This document shows positions 48,481-61,274 of a stretch of 64,000 bases of DNA, in pieces. The notes beneath the pieces were generated by a model. It did not search any database. It saw only the letters and a list, made by a program, of their open reading frames with translations, and had not been told where the DNA came from. This DNA is from Saururus chinensis. Its lineage: Eukaryota > Streptophyta > Magnoliopsida > Piperales > Saururaceae. Positions within the stretch are counted from its first letter, which is position 1. Every line of letters begins with the position of its first letter. Position numbers and translations under genes: made by a program. The stretch spans positions 21,756,501 through 21,820,500 of the forward strand of contig CP141146.1 of assembly GCA_035235625.1 (NCBI GenBank), in the 5' to 3' direction.

Positions 48481-49760
48481 ATAGGTCTAGCCAAAGCTGA
48501 GCTGTAGCCATGGCCAGGCCCTATAGCTCTGAAGCTCATGCTATTTTTTGTTTATCAGGAAAAATAAGGGAGAGGACTCGTATAAAAATGAAGCCCGATA
48601 CAATGTAATTTTTTCCTTAATGATATAATATAAATTTGAATATAATGTAAATATGATACGAATATGACATCTATTTTGAGTAAAGGTTCAAGGATAGATC
48701 TAGGTCGAAAGAAGTTGTTAAAGAAAATTTTTATTCCTTAGATAAAACTCAAAATTTTCACTTCGCTCTGGCCGTTTGTGATCTCAGGCAGTTCAGCACA
48801 CGTTTACATCACAAATTTTAAAACAATTATGGCAACAGTTCCAGCATCACCCCCTTCACGCTCACGTCTAAAGTTTGGTAGCATTATTGACATATTTAGA
48901 AGAACGTGGCTATTTAGACCCCTATTTTTTCCCTGTCCCCCATGTATTTTCTTACCCTACTATTTTTTATTAAAATCTCCCACAACTCCTATTTTTATCC
49001 TTCTTTCTTTCTTTCTTTATTTCTTACTCCCTTTTTTTTATCCGGCGCCGTCATCAACATTGGCGACCTTTCCCACCACTGCAGTTGGTCTTGGTCATGC
49101 GTTGGCCACGGCCAATAGAGGCCGGCCGCGGGGCCAGCAACGGCTGTTACTGGCCAATAGAGGCCGCTGAAAATGCGACTAGCGGCCGTGTGTTGGCCAC
49201 GGCCGGCCAGATTTGGTCAGTACTCGGCCGCGCACTGGTTGCGGCCACTGGTTGCGACCCGCAGAGGCCGCAACAGCTGGATGTGGTTGCGTGCTAGCCG
49301 TAGCCTCTGCGGTAGTGACAGCCGCGACCCGTGGTTGCTGCCGCTGCTACTTGCCAGATTTGGTCGGTTGCCGCCGGATTTGGCCTATATTCGCCGGAGT
49401 TTGTGTCAGTAACCGCCGAAGTTGATGTCGAAGGAGAAGGAAAAAAATGTGAGGTTTATGTATGGAGAAGTACGGGTAAAAGGGATGAGGGAGAAGTAAA
49501 AAAAAAACACATAATTTTTTTTTTGTTTTGGGAGATGCAGGGAAAAAATAGGGTTTGAATAACCCCGTTATATATAAAAAAAGTGTTTTGATGCTTACAT
49601 CCTGTCGCTATTTTTTAGCAGGTCTGAACGCTCATTCTCGAGAAATTACTCTTATGTGTACAGAAAAATGATGCTCATCTCCATAAACATGAATGAGCAT
49701 AACTAATAATATCTCCTCGTTCCAACATAATTTTTAACTCGTTTATGAAGACAAAATCTC
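48481..49760. repeat. Diverged P copy, interrupted by the GC-rich TIR element
   Basis: 48540-48905 and 49565-49760 align with the P blocks (GGGAGAGGACTC, TTTACATCACAAATTTTAA, GGCAACAGTTCCAGCATCA, then TTTTTTAGCAGGTCTGAACGCTC). The two halves are separated by the element at 48910-49562. Confidence 0.6.
48910..49562. mobile_element. GC-rich TIR element, copy upstream of FAR
   Basis: Ends CTATTTAGACCCCTATTTTT and, inverted, AAAAATAGGGTTTGAATAA, an imperfect inverted repeat of about 25 bp including TTTTTTCCCTG / CAGGGAAAAAA. 653 bp with a GC-rich interior (49040-49410). Confidence 0.65.
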
Positions 49761-49769
49761 CTAAGCTAG

Positions 49770-50235
49770 TCAAAGTGAAGCAAAAGACCCTGATTTCCGA
49801 GTCATCATAGATTTGATTTACTCTCCAAATCCGATTACCATTACAACAATGAGCTATTTGATCCTTGACTTACATTGGTGTTCGTTCCCATGCAACTGAA
49901 ACACGTACAGGAGACTGCAGCTAAAGTACTCAAGAATATTTTGTTTCACGTGTTGCGTAGGATTGTTAAACGTTTTCCTTTCCTTAGCATGGAAATACCT
50001 GCCGTAGCTCATTGTTTAATTGCAGAAAATTTGTACTTGTGGACATTATTAAAATCTCAAGACATACTTCTGGGCACATGACCTGGACCTACTTGACCTT
50101 GAACAGAGATAATTAAAGACATGGATACACGGATATGCACACGGGATATAATTTAATGCAAGTGGATGTCAAGCCAAAGCTGACTTGTAGATCCCTGACC
50201 GTTAGATCATGGCCATGGCCAGGGTGCTCTATAGC
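49770..50235. repeat. Truncated T copy upstream of FAR
   Basis: Follows the T unit from GTGAAGCAAAAGACCCTGATTTCC to CTATAGCTTACC and passes directly into AAAGCTGCAG (50231-50250) of the adjoining P segment. This is the unoccupied form of the E1 insertion site. (Motifs quoted in part.). Confidence 0.7.
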
Positions 50236-50850
50236 TTACCAAAGCTGCAGTGTGTCTTGGGAGAGAAGACTCCCTTATCTATAAAAATGAAGCTTTTTCC
50301 TTAATGATATAATATAAATATGAATATACTATATAAATACGATACAAATATAGCACCGGCCTATTTTGGAATAAAGATCAAACGGTATAAGGGAACATCT
50401 AAGTAATTCATGATAAAAAAAAAGTTGCTAAAAGAAATTTTTCATTCTTAGATAAAAGTTCAACTCTTCTGTTCTCTGCGCCGTTTGTGATTCTCAAGCA
50501 GTCCGGCACACGTTTACGTTACAAACTCTAAAACAATTGTGGCAAGAATTCCATATTGAGGGCAGAAAACAACAATTCTAGAATCAGCCCCTTCCGTTCG
50601 TCTCTGCAAGTCTTTTAAGCCTGCACGCTTAAAATGAAACTCAAGACTATCCACAGTGGGAGACGTCTGACGACAAAAATGGCTTCATCCTCAACTAGAA
50701 GATATCCTCCCAACTGAATTATGCTGGCTAGGCAAAAAGTGACGTATTAACTGCTTACATATTCCTCGCAAACCATGGTGGAAACGTTGAAGTGGATAAG
50801 TCTAGGCGTTCTGCAGTAGTGATATATGGGGTATAACTATGTGGAATGTT
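50236..50850. repeat. P segment immediately upstream of FAR
   Basis: The probable parental form of the P blocks. It runs from AGCTGCAG through GTCTAGGCGTTCTGCAGTAGTG and ends about 360 bp before the FAR start codon. It lacks the MITE and minus-strand coding-like part found in the amplified copies. Confidence 0.7.
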
Positions 50851-51062
50851 ATAACGGAACAAGAGAGACAGGCTAGCGATCCAGTCAGGCTCAAGGGCCA
50901 TCAAATAGGACTCTGGAATTCTGGTCCTCCAGAGTCCGTCTTTATAATCAAATAGGACTCTAGCTTACATCGAGTCGGTGGCTTTCGATGGAAAAAGTCC
51001 TACACGTAAGCTAACGGCGCTGGAGAACCAGTGAAAGCCATTTATGCTCCTCGTACGTTCTT

Positions 51063-51113
51063 CACGTGTTCATAATCAGCTGATTACTGACTTCGGCCTT
51101 CAACACTATAAAT
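51063..51113 (+). promoter_or_regulatory. FAR core promoter: G-box and TATA box
   Basis: CACGTG (G-box core, 51063-51068) lies about 40 bp before CTATAAAT (51106-51113), a good TATA box. The TATA box is about 97 bp upstream of the FAR ATG, so transcription would start near 51135-51145 with a 60-75 base leader. Based on motif and spacing only. Confidence 0.6.
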
Positions 51114-51209
51114 TCATGATCTGCCCCAAAGCTTTCATTGCACTACGTTCTCTAGCAAGCGAAGTTGGTTATCTTTAAGTTCTTTTCTTTGGGGTTTGCT
51201 TTTCATCCA

Positions 51210-52770
51210 ATGGAATTAACATCCGTGATTGAGTCACTCCAGCATAAAACCGTTCTGGTTACTGGTTGTACTGGATACTTGGCAAAGAGTATTCACTTGG
51301 ATCTTTTCTTTGGATTCTTTTTCTTGTTCGAAACAAATGAGGAAGTACTGAATCTGGGCTTTCTCTTTCTCATGCAGTTTTTGTCGAGAAGCTACTCAGG
51401 ACCGGTGTCAAGAGGGCTTTCCTTCTGCTCAGAGCAGCTGACACTGCTTCTGCCTCTCAAAGGCTGCAAAATGACGTCTCTCTCCTCTCTCCCTTTTCCT
51501 CTTTACCTCACGTCTTTTTTCCTTTGCATATATTTTAGGAACGTGACTATATTTATTTAATCTAACCCTTTTGATATCAGGTACTGAGCAAAGAAGTTTT
51601 CGACGTTTTGAGAAGGAAACATGGAAAAGATTTTGATTCATTCATCGCTGCAAAAGTTACACTTGTTCCTGGGGACGTTTCTCATATCGACATGGGAGTC
51701 AATGATGACAAGCTTATGGAAGAGATGCGGGAAGAAATTGATGTTATCGTCCATGTGGCTGCCAACACAAAGTTTGACGAAAGGTGGGACATATTTGCTC
51801 CCTTCCTCTGACTGCTAATTGTTGTCAGAATTAGAAAACAAAACAAAACAAAAATTAATGCATTTTAGTTTTAAATTCAGATATTTATTCTGGGATGGAG
51901 AGAATATTGTATTAAAATTAATTTATTTTCAAAAAGTAAATAAGACATTTAATATGGAACAGGAGTAATTTTTATCAGTGACATTTATTTACACTGAAAA
52001 ATGTTTTAGTTTCTTAAATGCAATTGTAGTATGTTAAAATGTTAAATTTAAACTACAAATTGACATTTCTTATGAGAAAACATCCAGGTATGATGACGCC
52101 ATCGCTACAAATACAATGGGAGCAAAACACCTGCTCGAATTTGGGAAGAAATGCTTGAAATTGAAGGTGCTGCTTCATGTTTCCACAGGTAATTCTTGTT
52201 GGCAATTGCTTTTATTTGGTGATGAAGTCTTCTAGGCACTGATGGGTGCTCTTTAAATTATTTTATTTTTATTTTATAATTTTACATGTAAAAATTGTGA
52301 CGTGCGATTTTGCTTTATGAACTTCTCAGCATATGTAGCTGGGGAAAAGGCCGGACTCATTCTGGAGAAGCCATTCACAATGGGTGAAACACTCAATGGA
52401 AGAAACGATCTGGACATTGAAGCGGAGAGGCAGCTGGTGAAGGAAAAGCTGATGGAGCTCCGTGCCAACAATGTTTCAGATAAAGATGAGAGACTTGCTA
52501 TGAAAAAATTGGGACTGGAAAGGTTTGATTTCATCGCCTTTTATTGGTACACTTTTTTATATCACATGTCTAGCTATAAGAAAACTAACTACCCGTGTCG
52601 TGAGCCATTATATAAAAATCCAATGGTGCACATTAATAATAGGGTGCATGGGTGATTCAAACTTACTTACCCCTTGCCCTCCCTTAGTAATGTACATTAT
52701 CAAATTGAAATTTGATGGCTTAGGACGCCTGGCTCACGTATGTGCCCATGCTCATTCTAATATGTCCTAT

Positions 52771-52813
<43 letters not shown>

Positions 52814-55800
52814 ACATTCATGTTTATATGAGGCCGAGCTCATATATGCCTATGTGAGCCCTGGCTCTGTGGGCCGTCGGATTTACATCCGGCGGCCCAT
52901 AATACTCATGGGCATATATATACTTTTTCAGTTCTGTCCTAGCTATTATTATTCTATTTTTCTTCTTGTTTATAATTTTTTTCTATAAAAAAATAGAGCC
53001 AAACACTTCGGTTGGCCAAATACGTATGTCTTCACTAAGGCAATGGGTGAAATGCTTATTGGGCACACTAAAGAAAGTATCCCACTTCTTATTTTGCGGC
53101 CAACGATGATTACAAGCACTTACGAGGAGCCATTCCCTGGTTGGATAGAAGGGACCAGGTAATATTTGTTGTCATTTCTTTTGCATCATCTTTTTAGCAG
53201 TACATCGTAGATTATTCACAAGGACAAGGGAATCTCCATTGATTATTTCTTTAAGTTTACATGTCAAATACAAGCATTATGATACATACCATTTCTTTTT
53301 TTCTTGGTAACTTACATAAAATGTTTAAATAACTGAGTGAGGACTTAGGGATCCCAGCATGGTACATAGAAATCTGTTATAGTACAGAATTATATAGCAT
53401 GTTCACCTAGTAGCTACATATGTGTCGAGCCTATATGTACAATGATAGTACCCCTATGTACCATGGTCGTGGACTCTTGTCATAAACCCGATTGGAAAAA
53501 CATTTTCCTTTTCCCATATCTAAAGCAACTACAACTCATTCATGCTTCTTTTAAATCAAAATTTGAAAGTGAATGAAATATAGGTCTAAAGAATGTTCGT
53601 ATAAGGATATAGTCAAGAAATCATATTCTATGTAGAAAATTATCCTATTTAAAAAGTGTGTTCATCGATAATTTCTTTTAATAATGCACACTTATTACCG
53701 GATGGAGGAAGTATATATTTATGTAGTAAGCAATTGAATCATGAATTATTAAAGTGGTTGCACATGGTCTTTATCTAGAGTCTGGTATTTGGTATAGACT
53801 AGTAACTAGCTTCACTTATAAGTACAGAGCATTGCAAGTACTCTCTCTGCGCCATATTAATAGCTATAATTAGAAAAATAGAAATTTTTATTAAATGTTA
53901 AAATTTACATTTAACAGAAGGAAAAATAAGCTTAAGATACTCTTTTTTAAGTACTTAATTATTTAAATTTTATAAAATATAATTATTAATATAGTACAAT
54001 ATTTTTTGTTAAATGAAACTATTAATTTAAAATAGAAGGAATATTTTTTTATAAGAACGGACAAATTAGGATTCGTGTTATGGACCGGTTGGTGGTGGTG
54101 AGCACGAAATTTCGTAAAGCCTACCTAATAATTTATTATCGATCGATAAGAGGAAAGTAGACAATCATGTTAGTTTAAAACACATTTCATATTGAAAATG
54201 TGAAAACATCATCAGCCTTGATCAGATAGAGGGACAAATTCTTTGTAATTTCTCCTTTCACATCACATCTGGTCGGTAGTTTTCCTATTTGTCATGATTT
54301 TATAATGAGTGAAGATTCCAGGATGATCACAATACCTTCTTGATAAGCGAACACATTTACTTACTGTTTCAATTGCAGAACTGTTGACATCTTGTTGGAT
54401 CGTTATGGAAAGGGAAAACTAAAGTTTACAGTTGGTGATCCCAACACAATTCTTGATTTTGTAAGTATTTTGGAAAAGTTTTGAGTTTTCTATTTCCATT
54501 GGACAAGAACTCGCAGCTGCATATATATAAGCGTCCACCACACTATTATAATTCTATATCTATCTACTTATAAAAAGATTTATACAATAGTATAAAAAGA
54601 GTCCCATTAGTTGTATAGTGCCTATTAGTCAGAAGGTAGGCAGGGTTGGATCTACGTGCGAGCGTGGCGTGCTTATTTTTTAAATATGCACACACTGTAT
54701 ATTAAATAACTTTTTCTACATGGAAGATAATAGACAATCACATCAATTACGCATTAACAACAATTAGAAGAAAGTAGTAGAACGGGATAGGAGCAACAAT
54801 TACACAGCCATGTGTGATGTGTGCTATTAATAAGTCTTAGTAATTAAATATGGTCAATACAACTTCAATCTACTAATTTATTGTAGGCATTCTCTTCATC
54901 TTTCTGTATGCTTACTTTTTTCTTTTGGTATCTTTTTCCATCCCAAGCCTATTAACATTTGCCCAGCTGAACAAAATTTTCATATATCAATCACGTACCA
55001 AAAGTTTCAGCTGAACAAATTTTAATTGTTGTCCGCTGTAAGTTTCTTTTCATGATGATGCAACTGAAGCCTGGTCTCTAATTGATTTTCACAGATCCCA
55101 GGAGATATGGTTGTGAATGCCATGCTTGCTATGATATGCGCAAATTACAATCAGTCATCACAATTTATCTATCACATGGGCTCATCTCTTAGAAATCCTA
55201 TCAAATACTCCTTCGTTCATGATTGTGCATTCAAATACTTCTCCACCAGCCCTATTATTGCCAAGGATAACACTGTCATTGAGGTCCGTAGGTGTAGGAC
55301 CTTTCGCACAATGTCTAGCTTTCACCGATTTATGACTCTACGTTACGGGATGACACTTGAGGTAACTTTGGCAATGACTAATTAATGTTAAACCTATGTG
55401 TTTTACATTGACGTGATGAATGTACGGCTTATATGTGGAAGCTTTTTTAGACCTCCTACCTGATATCCACAGGAATATTCTCCACCATGTGGTAGCCATC
55501 AATTATGAGGATCAACGGTACATCTAACGTTCATTAGTGTGTGCACCGTCAATTCTCATGATCGATTAATTAACGGGTCCTATTTCTAGAGAATATCCTC
55601 AAGGAGGATCACAAAGCTTTAATATGTGTAGCTTATATTTCTGTGTCATGTTTGTTAAGACTTAGTAGATGATGTCCTTTGCAGGGTTTGCACATTGCTA
55701 GTGCAGCAGGTGTCTTTCCTAAGAAGACATACAATGCCCTGAATAGAATGTACAACTCTGTTATTCTTCTCTTTAATCTCTATCGGCCTTATATTTTCTT

Positions 55801-56069
55801 CAAAGGAAGGTAAAAATTCATTCAACTTACAACCATTTGTGCACACAAAACTCGTAATTCAAAGCAAATGATGCATCATGACATTCATTATCCTAATGTT
55901 TTCTATGTGCAGATTTGATGATGTCAACATGCAAAAGTTGAGGGTTTCCACAAAAAATAATGCCAATGAATTAGAGAAGCTGAATTTTGATCCTAAATGC
56001 ATTGATTGGGAAGAGTATTTGATGAACGTTCATATTCCCGGTCTAGTCAGGCACACATTCGATGTGTAA
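51210..56069 (+). CDS. Fatty acyl-CoA reductase (alcohol-forming), CER4/FAR type
   Basis: Ten exons in consistent phase: 51210-51288, 51378-51475, 51581-51783, 52088-52188, 52330-52522, 52997-53158, 54379-54460, 55095-55361, 55685-55809, 55913-56069 (1467 nt, 488 aa, usual length). All introns are GT-AG; the exon 2 donor GTCTCT is weak. The N-terminal Rossmann domain carries the NAD(P)H motif TGCTGYLA at residues 18-25. The catalytic YVFTK (YxxxK) is at 235-239, and [10 protein letters not shown] and the C-terminal FAR_C (sterile) domain end in [16 protein letters not shown]. The enzyme reduces very-long-chain acyl-CoA to primary fatty alcohols at the ER for wax or suberin. There is no plastid-targeting extension, so it is not the MS2/FAR2 pollen type. 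The frame is open about 15 codons upstream, but the chosen ATG matches the family start. No defect seen; the specific FAR orthologue is not resolved. Confidence 0.96.
52774..52809. repeat. (AT)18 microsatellite in FAR intron 5
   Basis: Uninterrupted AT dinucleotide run of about 36 bases, likely length-polymorphic. Confidence 0.95.
53385..53500 (+). repeat. Dispersed intronic repeat (copy in FAR intron 6)
   Basis: Similar to 3165-3355 in ABCG intron 6, with GTACAATGATAGTACCCC and ATGTACCATGG motifs. Confidence 0.45.
53839..54044. mobile_element. Stowaway-like MITE in FAR intron 6
   Basis: Begins TA-CTCTCTCTGCGCC and ends TAAAATAGAAGGAATA, with an AAAATAAGCTTAAGATA core shared with 9942-10147 and 62852-63053. 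More decayed than those. Confidence 0.5.
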
Positions 56070-56570
56070 AATTACTTGCTACAAGGTTTCTACTTCAATC
56101 AAGAAAAGAGAAGCTGCCTATGATCCCACATATATGTACTCTAGCAAAATTTATTTTATTGGAAATTCTTTTAAGAAAGTTTATTTTATTCATGTAGAAA
56201 TTGTGTAAGGGGATTATCTTTACAAGATACATCCCTATGAAATTTATTAAATCTTTATGTGTAAAATGTAGCATATCATTTTCCTATTGAAATTTAGATT
56301 GTGCTGGTGTTACACAAAAAATTGTGTCCATAATATTACATCTCAATCTGGCTCACCTGTCATAATTACTTGATTAATTTAGAGTTTAAGGAGTCCCCCC
56401 AACCACATACTTGAATTACCACACTTTTGGCAGCCAGCCACAATAGGAAATCACATTAGGTACAAAATAGCTTGTTCAACAAAGCTAGGATTTCCCAGCC
56501 AAAATTAACATATCATTAATGGATAAAGCGTAAGTACCCAATAATAAAAAAGTCAAAGACAACACGAGAC
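56070..56570. other. 3' flank of FAR
   Basis: Presumed 3' UTR and downstream sequence of FAR. No canonical AATAAA on the plus strand was noted. No other feature recognised. Confidence 0.4.
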
Positions 56571-56873
56571 TGATGTAGACTAATGTCTAAGCTAAATTAT
56601 AGATAAAAATGTAAAAAATTAATTACAAGATAAATTTAAATAAAATAACTTTAGTCTAATTTCTGAATTAATCAAATAGGGTATAACCCTTATATATTTA
56701 TTTGCAATTGAGAATTATAATCCTAATACTAATAAAACTTTTTATTCGAATAGGCTTCTAATATTATAGTAAGCCCTATAGGAACAAACTTCTAATTATC
56801 CCTAAAGATTATAATTAACTCATAATTAAAATAGACTAAAGGTGGGACCCAACACCTAGGGTGGGTCATAACA

Positions 56874-58419
56874 TTCTGCATCACTTCTGCTCCATCAATT
56901 ATTATGACAAAGAAGCATAGTAGGATATAAAAAAAAAATGCGTCAGCCAATGTAAATAGATGAGATGAGGTGTATAAACAGAAATTCTTTGTGGTAACTC
57001 GGTCCAACACAGTATGTGGTTGGAAAGGAGAGATAAGCGTGTTCGGGCCTAAATTTGGGTACGGCGGAACCGACCTAGCTGGGTTTTTGGATCACTAAAC
57101 AAAAGTTGCATAAAATTGAATTGTTGCAGCAAGACCCAAGTAGGCGTAGAGCTAAAATGGACCCACAGAATGAAAAATTGAAGCCAACCCACACACGTGA
57201 GAAAACCGCTAGAGTCATCTTCTACAAGTCGTGTCCAAAGGGTTATTTGGTGAACGGGCGGGCCTTTGATATACGGCTTTGAGGTCCTTCTCCGGGAAGG
57301 AAACTATCTGTAGAACTGACCAAGGAAAGGAAACTTCTGGTGGCTCAAGGACTGAATGCGGGTGGACGGTGGACTAGATGCAGACTCAATCCTCCAGAAA
57401 AACCTCGGCCGGAAGGGATCATGCATCTGTGGGAGAGTCCATCGGCGACGAATCTAGAGGTGTTTTGGGAGAGCTTGGCAGTGCGGACGGCGGGGCGAGG
57501 AAGAGGACAGGCCTTGGGTGAGCCAGACGGAGCGGAGATGGGTGCCTGAGCCACGACGAATTTGGCAAGGAGGAAGGTGGGGAAGCGGGTGAACAGAGCC
57601 AAAATATGTGGAAGAGGTGGCGCTGGACTGTAGATTGTCGGCGGCGATTCTGGAGGTGCCGCGGCTGGACAAGATTAGCCATGGAAGGGCTCATACCAAT
57701 CTCCATCTTTTCTGGCCAGATGCGTTGAACCTAAACCGGCTTTCTTCCCCGATCCACCGATTTAGCGCGCAGGATGCAGAGGCAACTAGAACAAATATTG
57801 GCGCCATCTCTTGGTTGTCTCGAAGTTGTCAAGGGGTGGTAGAGTTGTGGCCAGGACACAATGACGGTTGCCGGAAGAAGATGCTGCACACGGCCGGTGA
57901 AAAGTTCAATGTTATTTTCGTATTTTTGCCTTGTTTGTGACGAGAAATCTAACTGAAATGATTAAGATCGAAATAAGTAAAATGCACTGTCTTTAAGACA
58001 GATTTTTCTCTCCTTATCGGTGTTTAGGACTCTTTGGCGTCGGTCTCCTACGATAAGATAATCAACTATGTACCGTAGGAGCACCTCCAAAATGGTACAT
58101 ACAGCGAATCACAGTGTATAAGCTAACATAGAAAATGAAACGGACGGAAATCCCAAATTAGATTAGTGTAAAAATCGTTTTCAATCATTTTATAAGAAAT
58201 CCCGTTGAAGATACCCTTTCCCGTTCAAACGGATGCGTCCATCCGTGAAGGACACAATCTTTAGTGAAAACAAACCGAATAGAAAACCAAACCAAATAAA
58301 TAGTAAACCAAATCAAATGAATTTGTCCTAAAATTATTATCATGTTGACCCAACCCAACCCGGCCGGCTGGCCATACAAACTGAACCGAGCCGGCTAGAC
58401 GGCGGCGGCGGCGCGCGCA
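56874..58419. other. Unidentified interior of E3
   Basis: Partly GC-rich (57240-57900) with overlapping short frames on both strands, none resembling a known protein. The rest is AT-rich. No RNA gene seen. Confidence 0.4.
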
Positions 58420-58755
58420 TGTGGGTTAGCCCACTTAGGTGCATGGGTCCAACATCTCTCTCCCCTACAAAAGTGGGTTAGCCCAAGAGCCTAACTTGAA
58501 AGGCCAAACTAAAACCTTATATACCAACACCATCACCTTCTACTAGGCGATGTGAGACTATTCATTCCTTCAACTAATTCATATGTGTTATTCTCATTCA
58601 ATATAAAGTGGGCTTGAGCTCTCTTTACCATATGGGCTTGACCCACTTGAGTAATATAAGTTTGACCCACATAAACATTATCATGCCTATCTAAATAATA
58701 TGGGCTTAACCCATTTTAATAATGTCCACTTCTAACAGTTCCCTCCTTGGTTGCA
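58420..58755 (-). mobile_element. 3' LTR and polypurine tract of another LTR element
   Basis: On the minus strand, AACCAAGGAGGGAAC (polypurine tract, 58738-58752) is followed by TGTTAGAAGTGGACATTATT at 58737. The sequence then runs through GTATATAAGG (TATA-like, about 58520) to CCCACA near 58420, giving an LTR of about 318 bp. No matching 5' LTR or target duplication was found. It lies inside E3. Confidence 0.55.
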
Positions 58756-59869
58756 GTACGTGAGCGACGCTAGAAGGATTGGCCAGTGAAGCCAACTTAT
58801 TGCATTTTGATCATCTACTTTGTCATTTCCAAACCCAATTCGGCTGTGGGGCACAAAAATCCGATCTACAATTACGAAGTTAAGTTGAAGGCCTCCAAGT
58901 CAGTTTCACGATCCCAATAGGCCGGGCTCCAGGTGGTCAATCAGATTGCCAGCTTCCTCAAGGCCGATAATTACAGCATTGGTACGGGTGCAGAGAGACC
59001 GGTGTTGAGGGGGTTGTGGTGGCGGAGGAGAGTTTTTCCATGGAGGCTGAAAGATGCAGGGCTTGGGCTATTATGGCCTTGGATGAAAGGTACCCTAGTT
59101 TTGCTCCATGGCTTGGTGTGGGTAGTGCCTATCTTCATTCGGATGATGCAGTGGGGGGAGGTCGTGGAAGGGCATTTCGAACATTGAATGTTCAATAGGT
59201 GTTATAGCATCCGAGAATTTCAACACATTTTTTTAATAATTTATAATTTTTTTACAATATAAAGGTTATAAATTGGAAAAAATTATAAAATATGAAACCT
59301 GTGACAATAATTTTATAATTTAAAACATCACATATCAATTTTTTTTATAATTTTTTTCTTTTCAATCAAACATGGTACAACCAAACTAAACATCCTTAAG
59401 TACTATTAAAAAGTAAACGTATAAAATAAATTACTATAGTCATAGGCTTTAAATATAAATCTTTCTCAGACATCCCAAAGTACATGTCCCATAAATAGTC
59501 CGTACTCTAATCAAAATTACAAGTCTAAAAAGCATAAACATTTAAATTCTTATCTCACCTAATACATCAAATTGTGGCAAAAATAATTGGAAGCATTAAA
59601 AGTAATCACGGAAAGATGGGATGTCAAAAGTCTGTGCGGAAAAATTCACTATCCACGGCGGCGCATGAGGGTGGCCAGGAGAAGGGTTGTGCCAAAAAAG
59701 TAGCAAGTGTAACTGAAAACCAAGGGTGGACTAAATGGAAGTCGTCTGGCAGCTAAGAAACGTACAACCAGCCGCAAGATGTCAAAATCTTATGTGGACA
59801 TCACCCAATGGTGGTGATTTCAAGTCGACCATGGCCCACATAAGGGAGGAGGGCGTGGGGTAACACTCT
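58756..59869. other. Unidentified interior of E3, coding-like then AT-rich
   Basis: 58930-59210 has a higher GC content and overlapping short frames; one plus-strand frame reads RCRAWAIMALDERYPSFAPW. No family recognised. 59200-59570 is AT-rich and starts near GGTGTTATAGCATCC, which on the minus strand could be the edge of another LTR. Confidence 0.35.
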
Positions 59870-61274
59870 AGAACATAGGAGAGGTGGAGGGCTATTGTGG
59901 TCAACTCAATCGGTGATGGAGCCATTCATTGGTCATGCAGTGCAAAAATGGCGCCTATACTCAAAATGCACGCACAGTCACTTGCACACAATGCCAAAGG
60001 GAAGTGGGAAGAGGGCTTGACGGAGGTGGCTTAAGGCCCAAAAAGGTGACAAAGCTTAGGCCCTGGATGTTGTGGCCGACTGAAGTGGTGACATTGTCAA
60101 TCGACACCCACAACCAAAACAATTGTTACGGGCGGTTGTGCATCTCGCACATCATAGGGCAAGGGGAAAGCGGACCATTGCAGGTGGAGAAGGTCAAACA
60201 ATTTCCAGTGTCGGACCCTTGCCATCGCCAACCCAAGGTGGAGCCAAAGGAGGCATACTTGATACTAGTGGCCTGGTGGCATCCGTCAGAACACAAAATG
60301 GTAAGTGGGAGATGTTACTTGTCATGCGGCTTGGTGCGTAGAAGAGGGGTGAAACGGGGTTGGCATACACTAGGCAAAGTTGGGAGTGGAGGCCTCCCAC
60401 CATTGCAGAGCCATAACAAAGTTGATCGAAGGCCAGGTGGCCGCTGTCAGCGGCTAGAGACTTATAAAGAAGCTCTTCCCGATGAAAGTAAAAAAAAAAA
60501 TAGAGGAGGGCGACACTATGAGAGCTGTAAAATGGGGTGATGAACTGGTGTAGTGGGTAGCATGGGTGTAGAGGCAGCAGGGCTGGGCTAGGGTGATGGC
60601 CATACCTTTGCCAACCCACAGATGACCTAAAGGAGGTGGTCAGAATGCCAGTATGTGGCTAGCAACACACCGGCAGCTCAAAAAAGCTGGCACCTTTGGG
60701 GTCCTGGCAGTTGGATGATGCTAAGTCCAGTGGAGAGTTGCGGCAAACGGCGGCGAATAGCCCAAGATCTATGAAACACGGTAAAAACCTAGGGGAAACC
60801 CTAGTAGCTCAAGGAGGAGTAAGGACAGGGTGGTGGTGGTGGCCCTAGTCGACACCACCAAACTCATGTTGGCAAGGCAAAGCTGAATCCAGCGAGAGGC
60901 GGCATAGTCCGGCGATGGAGAAGGCTCACCGTAGTAACCGAAACTCTCATGATTTCCCTCTCAAAGCTTCTAGACGTTCCATGGTAAAACGAATCAGACA
61001 CGGTTCTTTTGAGCCGTGATCCACCGTTTTTTTCCACTTTACCATCATACGTGTCATTCTACTTTTTACGCGTCATATATCCAAAATTTGCATCAAAATT
61101 TTATGTGACACATTGAAGCCCAATAACTGCGACTAAGCGTTACACTAGAGTCTACATATATAAATACCGGGGTCAAATACATAAAAATAAATATACGAAA
61201 GTGTCATATTTTTTTGCCAAAAATGATTAAAAAAATAGTAGAAAAATCATAAAAAAATCAAAAACATTACAGGT
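59870..61274 (-). mobile_element. N block 3 (diverged long LTR-like sequence)
   Basis: On the minus strand it starts TGTAATGTTTTTGATT at 61274 and follows the pattern of N blocks 1 and 2 (TTTTGACC..., GCTTAGTCGCAG). The far end has ACATAGGAGAGGTGGAGG on the plus strand, as in the others. It contains the longest uninterrupted frame in the window (about 203 codons from 59929), which has no recognisable domain and no counterpart in the other N blocks. Confidence 0.45.

Noticed and set aside
59929-60540. 203-codon open frame, the longest uninterrupted frame in the window
   Set aside because: Lies in N block 3, a GC-rich LTR-like sequence with several overlapping long frames on both strands. No domain, and homologous N blocks 1 and 2 do not keep the frame.
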